Positions 17,707 to 26,154 are shown, counted from the stretch's first letter. The stretch is DNA of 64,000 bases from Natroniella sulfidigena (GCF_023223645.1 NZ_JALKBY010000012.1:1-64000); one strand, 5' to 3'. Translations and numbers: made by a program. Notes: generated from the sequence alone by a model not told the origin.

Positions 17707-18973
17707 GCAAAGTTATGATTTAGTTGTGATCGGTGGTGGGCCAGCAGGACTGGCAGCAGCTCAAGAAGCTTATGATCAAGGGATTAGAGATATTTTAATT
17801 ATTGAACGTGATTTTGAATTGGGTGGAATCTTACAACAATGTATTCATAATGGATTTGGGTTACACCATTTTGGTGAGGAGTTGACTGGGCCAGAGTATG
17901 CTCAGCGGTTTATGGAGAGTGTAGCTGATAGAGGGATTGAGATTAAGTTAAATACAATGGTTTTAGAAGTAACTCCAGAGAAGATGGTTTATGCTATTAA
18001 TTCAACAGAGGGTATGCTAGAGATTGATGCTCAAGCTGTAATCTTGGCTATGGGATGTCGAGAAAGGACAAGGGAGGCAATTGGGATTCCAGGAAGTAGG
18101 CCAGCGGGAGTCTTCAGTGCTGGTACTGCTCAAAGGTATATTAACATGGAAGGTTATCTACCTGGCAAGAAGGCTGTAATTGTAGGTTCAGGTGATATTG
18201 GGTTGATTATGGCTCGAAGAATGCACTTAGAAGGGGCAGAAGTAGAAGCTGTCTTAGAGATAATGCCATTTTCAGGTGGATTGACTCGTAATATTATTCA
18301 GTGTTTAGATGATTTCGATATTCCTCTAAGGTTGAGTCAGACTGTAACTAAGATCCATGGGAAAGAGCGGGTAGAAGGGGTTACAGTTTCTAAGGTTGAT
18401 CAGAATTTAAGACCTATTCCTGGTACAGAGTATTTTATAGAGTGTGATACTTTATTATTATCAGTAGGGTTGATTCCAGAAAATGAACTGTCAACTGAGT
18501 TAGGTGTAGAATTAGATGCTAAGACTAACGGGCCAACAGTTAATGAAGGTCGAGAGACAAATATAGAAGGGGTTTATGCTTGTGGGAATGTACTTCATGT
18601 CCATGATTTAGTAGATTATGTAACTGAAGAGAGTAAGTTAGCTGGTAAGACGGCAGCTTATTTCTTACAAGATAAGATTGCGAAAAGAGAGGAAAGGATA
18701 GAGGTAAGAGCAGGTGATGATGTAAGTTATGTTGTACCACAAAGGATTACAGATAAAGTAGATAATAGAAAGAGGGTTGATCTTTATTTAAGAGGCAAAA
18801 GACCGCTGGAGAATGCTAGAGTAATTATTAAGGATGGGGAGCAGGAGCTGTTCAGTAAAAAAGAGCGAGTTATTAAACCAGCAGAGATGATTACTTTACC
18901 ACTACCAGAGAAGATGATAGATGATTTAAAGAGCAATCAAATTGAGATCGAGATTGTAGAGGAGGGAGCATAA
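17699..18973 (+). CDS. FAD/NAD(P) oxidoreductase partner of GlpA-type dehydrogenase
   Basis: 424 residues with a GTG start inside the end of the previous gene. FAD motif VVIGGGPAGLAAAQEAY, the redox pair in GGILQQCIHNGFG, CGRERTR-like MGCRERTREA and the NAD motif KAVIVGSGDIGLIMARR show a pyridine-nucleotide disulfide-type fold. It is the usual second component of the GlpA-DUF1667 cluster and probably passes electrons from the dehydrogenase to NAD(P) or another carrier. It ends on the A of the next gene's ATG, so the three are translationally coupled. Confidence 0.85.
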   Translation: MNKQSYDLVVIGGGPAGLAAAQEAYDQGIRDILIIERDFELGGILQQCIHNGFGLHHFGEELTGPEYAQRFMESVADRGIEIKLNTMVLEVTPEKMVYAINSTEGMLEIDAQAVILAMGCRERTREAIGIPGSRPAGVFSAGTAQRYINMEGYLPGKKAVIVGSGDIGLIMARRMHLEGAEVEAVLEIMPFSGGLTRNIIQCLDDFDIPLRLSQTVTKIHGKERVEGVTVSKVDQNLRPIPGTEYFIECDTLLLSVGLIPENELSTELGVELDAKTNGPTVNEGRETNIEGVYACGNVLHVHDLVDYVTEESKLAGKTAAYFLQDKIAKREERIEVRAGDDVSYVVPQRITDKVDNRKRVDLYLRGKRPLENARVIIKDGEQELFSKKERVIKPAEMITLPLPEKMIDDLKSNQIEIEIVEEGA

Positions 18974-19338
18974 TGAAGCAGGAGCTAATTACTTGTATTA
19001 GTTGCCCGGTAGGGTGTGATGTAGAATTTGAGGTTGTTGAAGATGAGATTAAAAGTATAGAAGGAAACCGTTGCCCCAAAGGAAAGAAGTATGTTAGGAA
19101 TGAATACTTTAATCCAACTCGAGTATTGCCAACAACTGTTAGGGTTACAGGAGGAGTTTTACCTTTAGTTCCAGTCAAGACTGAAGAAGCAATTCCTAAA
19201 GAGTTATTAGAGGTGGCAATGAAGGAGTTAGCTAAAGTTGAACTGCAAGCTCCTGTTAAATTAGGTGATGTAGTAATTGAGAATATTCTTGATACCGAAG
19301 TAAATGTAGTAGCTACACGAGATTTGGCTAAGAAGTAA
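18973..19338 (+). CDS. DUF1667 protein, third component of the glycerol-3-phosphate dehydrogenase cluster
   Basis: 121 residues. CISCPVGCDVEFEV gives CxxCxxxC, and GNRCPKGKKYVRNE gives a fourth Cys, as in the N-terminal iron-sulphur region of molybdopterin enzymes and DUF1667 proteins. It shares its start codon with the preceding stop. Family members accompany the flavoprotein pair; an electron-transfer role is likely but not proven. Confidence 0.85.
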   Translation: MKQELITCISCPVGCDVEFEVVEDEIKSIEGNRCPKGKKYVRNEYFNPTRVLPTTVRVTGGVLPLVPVKTEEAIPKELLEVAMKELAKVELQAPVKLGDVVIENILDTEVNVVATRDLAKK

Positions 19339-19477
19339 GGAGATTGACTAGTTCCCTCTAAAAATTTATTTAGTATGAATAATATACTAAGTTGTAAAAT
19401 ATTTATATTATAAGCTTTACTGAAAATGATTTAATTGAGTTTTGAAGAATTAAATCTTCTTTTGGAGGGGGAAAAGA

Positions 19478-19870
19478 ATGGTTGGGATAGTAGTCGTGTC
19501 CCATAGTTATAAAATAGCCCAAGGGATTAAAGAGTTGAGTCAAGAGTTAATCCCACGGCAGATACCTTTAATAGCTGTTGGGGGCACTAAAGATGGGAGG
19601 ATAGGAACAGAGATAGATGAGATTATAGAGGCGGTAAAGCATGTTTATTCTGAAGAAGGTGTGATTATTATTGGTGATGTTGGTAGTTCATTGATCAACT
19701 CCAAAATGGCTTTGGAGCTGTTGAGTTTGGAAGGGTATGAGGCTGTAACTGTTAGTGAAGCCCCATTAGTGGAGGGAGCAATGGTAGCAACAATTGAAAG
19801 TAATTTGGGAAAAAGTTTAGAAGGGATTAATCAAAAAATAGAAAATCAGCAGGCAGTTGAATTAATTTGA
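19478..19870 (+). CDS. dhaM: DhaM-type EIIA component of dihydroxyacetone kinase
   Basis: 130 residues matching the EIIA-Man-like domain of DhaM: IVVVSHSYKIAQGI carries the phospho-acceptor His at residue 9, and GGTKDGRIGTEIDEI plus IGDVGSSLINSKMALELL are typical. It relays phosphate from PTS HPr to the DhaL subunit, which phosphorylates dihydroxyacetone. No dhaK or dhaL lies in the window, so partners must be elsewhere. The GGAGGGGG site precedes the ATG, and a hairpin terminator overlaps the stop. Confidence 0.85.
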   Translation: MVGIVVVSHSYKIAQGIKELSQELIPRQIPLIAVGGTKDGRIGTEIDEIIEAVKHVYSEEGVIIIGDVGSSLINSKMALELLSLEGYEAVTVSEAPLVEGAMVATIESNLGKSLEGINQKIENQQAVELI

Positions 19871-19901
19871 GAACCCTTGAGGGTTCTCAAATTAATTTTT
19901 A
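19869..19901 (+). terminator. Intrinsic terminator after dhaM
   Basis: TTTGAGAACCC and GGGTTCTCAAA form a 11-base stem with a short loop, followed by TTAATTTTT. Confidence 0.85.
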
Positions 19902-20080
19902 GGAGCCCTTCCAAAGAACCCACCCTTATTCATATGGGTGATGAATTTGGTAAAAATATTATCTTTTAGATGAAGAGAATATTTTTTTATTTATTACATA
20001 GACTATATGTATAAAGTAAAACCCTTATATTTATTGCATTTGGTAACTTTTTATACTATACTATATGTGAGGTGTTAATA

Positions 20081-20488
20081 ATGAAAAAACAAAACATAGT
20101 ACATGCAAGAACCTGTGTTTATAATGTGGGTTATCACATAGTTTTTACTACAAAATATAGAAGAGAAGTGCTTGTTGATGAAATAGAAACTAGGTTTAAA
20201 GAGTTACTTTATCAGATAGCTGAAGATAAAGAGTTTATTATTAAAACAATGGAGATAATGCCTGATCATTGTCATTTGTTTATTAGTGCACACCCTAAAG
20301 TATCTCCTTCTTATATTGTTAAGATGTGTAAAGGTATAAGTGGTAGATTATTATTAAAAGAATATTCTAGTTTAAGAAAAAAGCTATACAAAGGTCATTT
20401 ATGGAATAAATCTTATTATCTTGAAACAGTAGGCAATATTTCAGAAGAAACAGTTACTAAATACATTGAAAATCAAAAAGATAAATAA
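20081..20488 (+). CDS. tnpA: IS200/IS605 transposase TnpA (Y1 HUH family)
   Basis: 135 residues from ATG 20081; a GTG at 20072 abuts the ribosome site. YHIVFTTKYRR at the start, the HUH motif in MPDHCHLFI, the SPSYIVKMCKGISGR helix and the catalytic Tyr in LWNKSYYLETVG are all in place, so it appears intact. TnpA cuts and joins single strands at the element ends. Confidence 0.92.
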   Translation: MKKQNIVHARTCVYNVGYHIVFTTKYRREVLVDEIETRFKELLYQIAEDKEFIIKTMEIMPDHCHLFISAHPKVSPSYIVKMCKGISGRLLLKEYSSLRKKLYKGHLWNKSYYLETVGNISEETVTKYIENQKDK

Positions 20489-20528
20489 TTGCTTAGCTTG
20501 ATAATATTATTGAGAGGAGGTGAAAGTT

Positions 20529-21815
20529 ATGAAGTTAGCTCATAATTATATCTATAAGCCAAATAAAAGACAGCAAATAATTATAGGTTGTTTAAGTTAT
20601 GCAAGTGCTAGATTATTTAATATAGGTAATTATGAACGTCATAATTGGACTAAAGATAGTGGAGAGGATTATCCAAATTGGTATAAACAAAAGAAAGAAC
20701 TAAAGACTAACTTTTGGTATAAAAATTTACCTAGTCAATCAGCACAAGAAACTCTTAAAATCTTAGATAAATCCTGGAAATCATTTTATAAGCTAATAGA
20801 TAAGTATAAAAAAGGTGATTTAGAAGATAAACCCAAGCCTCCTTATTATAAACCAAAAGATTCTAAGTATAATGTGCGTTATTTGAATAATGGTTTTAAA
20901 TTTATAGATAATAAGTTTAGATTATCTATACCTAAACAATTAAAAGGCTATCTGCAAGAAAAGTATTCTATTGATGATAAATATATTTGGTTAGAAATAC
21001 CGAAATTTCTGCCCATTAATAAAGATACTAAGGTTAAGCAGATGGAGTTTAAACCACTTAAAGATAACACTTATAAAGTTAGTATTATAGTTGATATTCC
21101 TAACGTTGAGCCAATTAAAGATAATGGTAACTATCTAAGTATAGACTTGGGTATTTCTAATCTAATGACTTGTTATGATAATTGTAATGAAAACTCTTTT
21201 ATTATATCAGGAAAACAATGGTTATCAATCAACAGGTATTTTGATAAAACTATATCACATTATCAAAGTATAGCCAATGCTCAACAAAATAGAAATAATA
21301 AAAAACCTGCTAGTACTAAGCGAATTAAAAATCTTTATCGTAAACGTAGAAGAAAGCTAGATCATTTACTTCATGCTGCGACTAAGACTATTGTAGATTA
21401 TTGTATAGAAAACAATATTTCTAAGGTAATTGTAGGGGATTTAAAGAATGTTCGTAAAGATACTAACTTTGGTAAAAAGACCAATCAAAAAATTCATAAA
21501 CTACCTTTCGCTAAAATATATAAACTCTTAAAATATAAACTTGCTAAAAGTGGTATCTCTATTACTAAACAAAAAGAACATTATACAAGCCAATGCAGTC
21601 CTCATTCTAAAAAGGTTACTAAAAAATATGCTAAAAGATCAAATCGTAAATATCGTGGTTTATATGTAGATGAAGATTATAATTCTACTTATAATGCTGA
21701 TAGCGTAGGAGCTTTTAATATAATGCGTAAACATCTTAAAAGAAAGTTACCAATAGGTAATTTATCTAATCCTTCAACTTATAAATGGATAGATAATAAA
21801 TTTAAAATAGCTTAA
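20529..21815 (+). CDS. tnpB: TnpB-family RNA-guided nuclease of the IS element, variant
   Basis: 428 residues from ATG 20529, behind GAGGAGG, 40 bases after tnpA. RuvC motif 1 is LSIDLGISNLMT; motif 2 reads KVIVGDLKNVR, where the usual catalytic Glu is Gly followed by Asp; motif 3 is YNADSVGAFNI. The zinc-ribbon region has only CSPH where two CxxC pairs are usual (TSQCSPHSKKV, then RGLYVDEDYN). Variants of this type exist among IS605 OrfB proteins, so it may be a natural subfamily instead of decay. It is full length and intact. Confidence 0.85.
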   Translation: MKLAHNYIYKPNKRQQIIIGCLSYASARLFNIGNYERHNWTKDSGEDYPNWYKQKKELKTNFWYKNLPSQSAQETLKILDKSWKSFYKLIDKYKKGDLEDKPKPPYYKPKDSKYNVRYLNNGFKFIDNKFRLSIPKQLKGYLQEKYSIDDKYIWLEIPKFLPINKDTKVKQMEFKPLKDNTYKVSIIVDIPNVEPIKDNGNYLSIDLGISNLMTCYDNCNENSFIISGKQWLSINRYFDKTISHYQSIANAQQNRNNKKPASTKRIKNLYRKRRRKLDHLLHAATKTIVDYCIENNISKVIVGDLKNVRKDTNFGKKTNQKIHKLPFAKIYKLLKYKLAKSGISITKQKEHYTSQCSPHSKKVTKKYAKRSNRKYRGLYVDEDYNSTYNADSVGAFNIMRKHLKRKLPIGNLSNPSTYKWIDNKFKIA

Positions 21816-22013
21816 TTCAAAAGTATCTCTGAGTCTGTAATTATTACAGATAGGAGTAGTGGTGTTGATCATTGATGTATTTGTGCTTATGCAGAATATA
21901 TCTGCCAGTTGGGTAACTTAATCTAGATTATACGAACTATTTGTATAATTGTCTTAACGATTTTGTGACCAACGAAGCTCCCTGATTCATCTGGGAGTAG
22001 TTCACGGGTTAAT
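21816..22013 (+). ncRNA. Right end of the IS element; candidate omega/reRNA region
   Basis: The 316 bases after tnpB have no gene. Up to about 22013 they hold several hairpins, including CTGTAATTATTACAG and the terminal CTCCC/GGGAG stem. In TnpB systems the guide RNA comes from the 3' end of tnpB through the right end. This assignment follows from the family, not from a visible promoter. Confidence 0.4.
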
Positions 22014-22131
22014 TATAATTTTATATTTACAATATGTAGTGAAATATGAGATAATATTACTATAAGTTGAGTAATGTAGTCTTTAAGTTAAATGATTTAG
22101 CTGGTAGCAAAATTAATTAAGGAGGGAAAAT

Positions 22132-22320
22132 ATGTTTGGATTAGGGCCAACAGAGTTGATCTTGATTTTAGTGATTGCTTTGGTGATTTTTGGGCCAAGC
22201 AAGTTGCCGGAGATTGGAGAGGCTTTAGGGAAAGGAATCAGTGAATTTAAATCTGCAGCTAGAGGGATTGAAGAGGATATCAATCTTGATGAAGCTGACA
22301 ATAAAGACTCTAAAGAATAA
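22132..22320 (+). CDS. tatA: Sec-independent translocase protein TatA
   Basis: 62 residues. One N-terminal membrane helix ([12 protein letters not shown]), the hinge [17 protein letters not shown] and an amphipathic helix ([13 protein letters not shown]), then a short acidic tail: the standard TatA layout, with the conserved FGP and LPE. It forms the pore for folded-protein export together with TatC, which is not in this window. AAGGAGGG precedes the ATG; a terminator follows. Confidence 0.93.
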   Translation: MFGLGPTELILILVIALVIFGPSKLPEIGEALGKGISEFKSAARGIEEDINLDEADNKDSKE

Positions 22321-22324
22321 TTAA

Positions 22325-22360
22325 AAAACCTTAGTATCTTGCATAAGATACTAAGGTTTT
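22325..22360 (+). terminator. Intrinsic terminator after tatA
   Basis: AAAACCTTAGTATCTT and AAGATACTAAGGTTTT form a 16-base stem with a GCAT loop. Confidence 0.85.
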
Positions 22361-22449
22361 AGCTTTATTAGAAGAGGATTTTTAATCTTAATCCAGAAGA
22401 TTTATATAAGCAATCAGCAACTGGAAAAGAAATAGATGGAGGAATTATT

Positions 22450-23082
22450 ATGTTTACTTTAAAGCAAGTAAGGTATAAGGACATATTACAGATTGAGAGT
22501 TTAAAATTACCAGCTAAGCAGGTTTCATGTATTGTTGGCCCGAGTGGGGCTGGAAAATCGACATTACTTAAATTATTAAATAATTTAAACAGTGCTGACA
22601 GTGGTCAAGTATTTTATCAAGGACGAGATGTTGAAGAGATTGATCCGATTCAGTTACGAAGAGAGGTGTTGATGTTATCACAAAAGCCAGTTGTTTATCC
22701 TGAGACACTTCAGGATAATTTAGAGGTTGGCTTTGAGCTAATTGAACAATCTGTACCTCAGTTAAAACAGTTAAGTTCGATATTAGAAATAGTTAAATTG
22801 GATAAAGAGTTAGCAGCTGAAGTAAAGAATTTATCAGGAGGTGAAAAACAGCGGTTATCGTTGGCCCGGATTTTATTATTAGATCCTGAAGTTTTATTAT
22901 TAGATGAGCCTTCTGCTTCCTTAGATCAACAGACAGAACAAGAAGTAATAGAAAATTTAGTAAAATATGTGAAACAGGAAGGAAAGACATTGGTTATGAT
23001 TACTCATTCTAAAAGTATAGCTCAAGAGTATGGAGATAAAGTTATTACTATTAAAAATGGTAAAGTGGCTAAGGAGGAATAA
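22450..23082 (+). CDS. fetA: FetA/YbbL-like ABC exporter ATPase
   Basis: 210 residues, a compact ABC ATPase: Walker A GPSGAGKSTLL near residue 37, signature LSGGEKQRLSLARIL, Walker B VLLLDEPSASLD and switch His in MITHSKS. It is followed three bases later by a UPF0014 membrane protein, the FetB partner, so the pair probably exports iron or another metal. The ATPase alone could also be read as a phosphate-type importer, but the partner decides. A Fur regulator lies 2.6 kb downstream. Confidence 0.85.
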   Translation: MFTLKQVRYKDILQIESLKLPAKQVSCIVGPSGAGKSTLLKLLNNLNSADSGQVFYQGRDVEEIDPIQLRREVLMLSQKPVVYPETLQDNLEVGFELIEQSVPQLKQLSSILEIVKLDKELAAEVKNLSGGEKQRLSLARILLLDPEVLLLDEPSASLDQQTEQEVIENLVKYVKQEGKTLVMITHSKSIAQEYGDKVITIKNGKVAKEE

Positions 23083-23084
23083 TT

Positions 23085-23867
23085 GTGGAAGGGATTATTG
23101 ACTTGCAGATTTGGCAGTTAGTAGCTGCTTACATATTTGTTCTGATTTTATTAGTTATAGTTAGAATTAGGAAGATAGATAGGGAGCAAGAGATTATTTT
23201 AGCAACAGTGCGGATGACAATTCAACTGGTTTTAGTTGGATATGTATTGACCTATATTTTTGAGCAGGATAATTACTTATTTACCATCTTAGTAATCTTG
23301 GTGATGGAGATTTTTGCAGTTAATAATATTTATCAAAGGGTTAAACAACGAATTAGCTTGAAGTTAAAAAAGATTATAGCTCTTTCTATGTTTGTTGGGA
23401 CAATAATCAGTATGTTTTATTTTTTATTGATAGTTATTGGTTTGGATCCGTGGTATGAGCCAAGATACTTCATTCCGATCTCTGGAATGTTGGTTGGTAA
23501 TTCGATGACGGGAGTTTCTCTAGGAGTAGAAAGATTAATTACAGGAATCAAGGATAATCGAGAGCAGATTGAAGCAACATTAATGATGGGAGTGACTCCT
23601 AAAAGAGCAACTAAAGAGATTGTTAATGAAGCTTTTACTGCCGCTCTATTACCAACAATTAATTCAATGATGGGGATGGGGATTGTATTCTTACCAGGGA
23701 TGATGACCGGTCAGATCTTATCTGGTGTTTCTCCTGTAACAGCGATTGCTTATCAGATTGCGATTATGTTAGGGATTTTAGGTAGTGTTTCTTTAACGGT
23801 GATTTTGCTGGTGCAGTTAGGTTATCGGACATTCTTTAACCAACGGGCTCAATTGGTTATAGAATAA
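23085..23867 (+). CDS. fetB: FetB/UPF0014 membrane permease
   Basis: 260 residues from a GTG. Seven or so spans; RMTIQLVLVGYVLTYIF, the long PISGMLVGNSMTGVSLGVERL and EATLMMGVTPKRATKEIVNEAF with LPTINSMMGMGIVFLPGMMTGQIL are the UPF0014 signature blocks. In E. coli FetAB is linked to iron export and peroxide tolerance; the same role here is inferred from family. Translationally close to fetA. Confidence 0.9.
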   Translation: MEGIIDLQIWQLVAAYIFVLILLVIVRIRKIDREQEIILATVRMTIQLVLVGYVLTYIFEQDNYLFTILVILVMEIFAVNNIYQRVKQRISLKLKKIIALSMFVGTIISMFYFLLIVIGLDPWYEPRYFIPISGMLVGNSMTGVSLGVERLITGIKDNREQIEATLMMGVTPKRATKEIVNEAFTAALLPTINSMMGMGIVFLPGMMTGQILSGVSPVTAIAYQIAIMLGILGSVSLTVILLVQLGYRTFFNQRAQLVIE

Positions 23868-23872
23868 GTAAT

Positions 23873-23984
23873 AGTGTGAGTGTCAGTGGCTGTGTGAGTG
23901 AAAAAGCATAAACTCCAATCCTTTTAGTTCAAAACCTTTTAAAGTTCTTGATTTTAACTGACACTCATTACTCACACTGACACT
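23873..23984. repeat. Inverted-repeat island
   Basis: AGTGTGAGTGTCAGT on the left and ACTGACACTCATTACTCACACT on the right (within the 20-base limit: ACTGACACTCATTACTCACA) form the arms around an A-rich centre. Similar arm words occur before 16 kb (TGTGTGGGAGTGTGAGTG). Confidence 0.6.
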
Positions 23985-24013
23985 TAATTAGAATAAAATT
24001 TGAGGTGATTAGT

Positions 24014-24874
24014 ATGTCAACAGAAAATTATGAAATTGCAATTGTCGGTGCTGGCCCGGCTGGAATGTCGGCAGCAATCAATGCTAAAGCTCGAGATAAA
24101 GATGTTGTTATTTTTGAAAGTAGTCAATTAGCTAAAAAGATCGAATGGGCTCCCCATGTGGATAATTATCTCGGTTTCAGTCAAGTCAGCGGAGAAGAGT
24201 TAGCAGAGCAATTTATCTCTCATATTAAAGATTTAGAGATTCCAATTATCAAAGAAAAGGTTGTTCAGGCATTTCCGATGGGTGATCAGCTGATGCTGAC
24301 AACTAATGGAGAAAGTTATCAGGTCAAGAAGTTGATTTTGGCGATAGGGGTTGTTCAGGAAGCCAAGATTGAAGGAGAGGCTGATTATGTAGGACAAGGG
24401 GTCAGTTATTGTGCAACATGTGATGGAAGGTTATATAAGGATAAAGAAGTATTGGTGATCAGTGATAGTGCTCATCATGAAGATGAAGCAAACTTTTTAG
24501 CAGATATCTGTGAAACTGTTTATTATATTCCCCAGTATAAGGAGATTAAGAATTTAGATGATAGAATTAAGGTAGTTAGAGAGGAAGTCAAAGAGATAAC
24601 TGGAGAAGACCTTGCTAATAAGGTCCAGACAGATCGGCAAGAATATGAGGTTGATGGAATATTTATTTTAAGAGAGACTGTACCTCCTACAGAAATAGTA
24701 CCAGGATTAGAGCTAGATGGAAAGTACATCAAGGTAGATCAGGAATTTAAGACTAATGTCGAAGGAGTCTATGCAGCGGGAGATTGTATAGGACGACCAT
24801 TACAGATATCTAAAGCAACCGGGGAAGGGCAAGTAGCTGCTTTGAAAGCAATTGAGGAACTTGATCAGGAGTGA
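24014..24874 (+). CDS. Thioredoxin-reductase-like flavoprotein with a degenerate NADPH site
   Basis: 286 residues. FAD motif IAIVGAGPAGMSAAINA, redox pair in SYCATCDGRLY (CxxC) and the C-terminal VYAAGDCIGRPLQISKATGEG fit thioredoxin reductase. The second dinucleotide fold, normally GxGxxA after the CxxC, reads VLVISDSAHHEDEANFL, with no glycine-rich loop, so NADPH binding looks lost. Ferredoxin-dependent flavin thioredoxin reductases of Clostridia have this character, and some family members have no known donor. ATG 24014 follows TGAGGTG; the GTG at 24005 lies inside that site. Confidence 0.8.
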   Translation: MSTENYEIAIVGAGPAGMSAAINAKARDKDVVIFESSQLAKKIEWAPHVDNYLGFSQVSGEELAEQFISHIKDLEIPIIKEKVVQAFPMGDQLMLTTNGESYQVKKLILAIGVVQEAKIEGEADYVGQGVSYCATCDGRLYKDKEVLVISDSAHHEDEANFLADICETVYYIPQYKEIKNLDDRIKVVREEVKEITGEDLANKVQTDRQEYEVDGIFILRETVPPTEIVPGLELDGKYIKVDQEFKTNVEGVYAAGDCIGRPLQISKATGEGQVAALKAIEELDQE

Positions 24875-24878
24875 ATTA

Positions 24879-25121
24879 CAATTATGTGGCACAAAAGTGC
24901 CACATAATTGAGTTGACAGTTTACGGTGGATATGGTTTGTATGGGTTTCACGAAGGGTCTTGATAAAGACCCGTAGGTACAGTTTACAGTGGATAGAAAA
25001 AATCTAAAAGGCTTAAAATCCATAAAAAGCTTTAGAGTGGTTTTGGATTTAAGGTTTTAACTGTCAACCGTCAACTGTTCACTGTCAACTGATATTTAGT
25101 GGCAAAGTGCCACTAAATATC
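24879..25121. repeat. Mosaic intergenic repeat island bounded by perfect hairpins
   Basis: The 320-base gap holds no gene. It opens with a hairpin having 14-base arms (CAATTATGTGGCAC, loop AAAA) and closes with another having 14-base arms (GATATTTAGTGGCA, loop AAG). Between them, GTTGACAGTTTACGG and ACAGTTTACAGTGG words on the left are mirrored by AACTGTCAACCGTCAACTGT on the right. Confidence 0.75.
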
Positions 25122-25194
25122 CAATTTTTTGATGAATAAAATTCCGGCTAATTGAAGATAATGATAGCAAAAGGGCATAAAAGTTGGTGATATT

Positions 25195-25596
25195 ATGTTC
25201 TGCAAATTAGCCGTAGTCGGTTTGGGAGATGTAAGAAAAAAGGATAAAGGTGTTACTATTCATCTGGTGGAGAAGTTAAAGAATACTTTTTCTGAGAAAT
25301 TAGATGTATTGTTTATTAATGCTGGAGAGACTGGTGAAGATCTATTTGAGATTTTACAGACGATTAAAGCAGAAAAAATTTTAGTTTTAGATACGATGCG
25401 AGAACTAGTTAAACCAGGTGAGTTAGATTATTTGAAGATTAAACCTAAAGATCCTACTAATTTAAAAGAGTTGTTGATGTTGACTATTGGAATTGATAAT
25501 GATGGATGGGGAAGTGAGTTATCTGAAATTATCAGTGCTAAGTTTTATGACATACTTGACAAGATTTCGAATGTTATTTTTAAATTACTAGGATAG
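25195..25596 (+). CDS. Hydrogenase maturation protease-like protein
   Basis: 133 residues. LAVVGLGDVRKKDKGVTIHLVEKL resembles the opening of the HyaD/HycI endopeptidases (usually G-N-x-L-R-x-D-D-G), INAGETGEDL and ILVLDTMRE match the second strand and metal-binding region, and GWGSELSEII the C-terminal part. These enzymes clip the C-terminus of NiFe-hydrogenase large subunits. The first metal ligand region is altered (GDVRKKDKG), so activity is unsure. No hydrogenase gene is nearby. Confidence 0.6.
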   Translation: MFCKLAVVGLGDVRKKDKGVTIHLVEKLKNTFSEKLDVLFINAGETGEDLFEILQTIKAEKILVLDTMRELVKPGELDYLKIKPKDPTNLKELLMLTIGIDNDGWGSELSEIISAKFYDILDKISNVIFKLLG

Positions 25597-25603
25597 GTTT
25601 AGG

Positions 25604-25655
25604 CCAAGTTTGAGTTGGGATATTAAAGTTCAGTTCAAGCTTGGTCTTATTTTTG
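25604..25655 (+). terminator. Intrinsic terminator upstream of fur
   Basis: GGCCAAGTTTGAGTT pairs with AGTTCAAGCTTGGTC and is followed by TTATTTTT. Confidence 0.7.
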
Positions 25656-25660
25656 TCAAG

Positions 25661-25689
25661 TTGACATTAGTTTGTTGATAAGATATAAT
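25661..25689 (+). promoter_or_regulatory. Sigma-A type promoter of fur
   Basis: TTGACA (25661-25666), 17 bases, TATAAT (25684-25689). Just downstream, AATAATCATTA resembles half of a Fur box, so autoregulation is possible. Confidence 0.8.
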
Positions 25690-25725
25690 TAATGTGAAAA
25701 TAATCATTAGTTAGTAGGTGAAAAT

Positions 25726-26154
25726 ATGGAAAAGAAGAGGCAGGAGTTAAAGAATATTTTGGCTACAAATAATTATAAATTAACTGCTCAACGAGATTTG
25801 ATTTTGCAGATTTTAACGGATAATGAAGGGGAGCATTTAAGTGCTGAAGAGATTTATAATATTGTTAAGCAACAAGATAATGGAATTGGTTTAGCAACAG
25901 TTTATCGAACTTTGGAGTTGTTTGGTGAGTTAGGTATTGTTCAGCAGTTGAATTTTGATGATAATTGTCGGCGTTATGAGTTGGAAGGAAATAATGATGA
26001 GCATCATCACCATTTAATCTGTATTGATTGTGGAACAGTAATTGAATTTAATGATCAAATTTTAGAAGATTTTGAGGCTGATTTAGAGAAAGGGTATAAT
26101 TTTTCAGTAACAGAACATAGTATTAAATTTTATGGCTATTGTGAAGATTGTTAA
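25726..26154 (+). CDS. fur: Fur-family metalloregulator
   Basis: 142 residues. Winged-helix DNA-binding half with LTAQRDLILQIL, HLSAEEIYNIV and GLATVYRTLELFGELGIV; the dimerisation half has the metal ligands HHHHLICIDCG and a C-terminal YCEDC, so two CxxC pairs for structural zinc. It could be Fur, PerR or Zur; the sequence alone does not decide. It probably controls iron or peroxide genes; fetAB is 1.8 kb upstream. Confidence 0.88.
   Translation: MEKKRQELKNILATNNYKLTAQRDLILQILTDNEGEHLSAEEIYNIVKQQDNGIGLATVYRTLELFGELGIVQQLNFDDNCRRYELEGNNDEHHHHLICIDCGTVIEFNDQILEDFEADLEKGYNFSVTEHSIKFYGYCEDC

Larger units (their letters stand above)
19910..22013 (+). mobile_element. IS200/IS605-family insertion sequence
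   Basis: A Y1-type tnpA and a tnpB lie in the same direction, the IS605-family arrangement. The left end (about 19918-19950) has a small hairpin, ACCC-TTAT-TCATATGGGT. The right end has CTCCC-TGATTCATCTGGGAG followed by TAGTTCAC, a typical subterminal hairpin. There are no terminal inverted repeats. Outer limits are estimated. Confidence 0.7.

Noticed and set aside
25690-25715. Full Fur box upstream of fur
   Set aside because: Only a half-site (AATAATCATTA) is convincing; mentioned with the promoter but not listed as a site.
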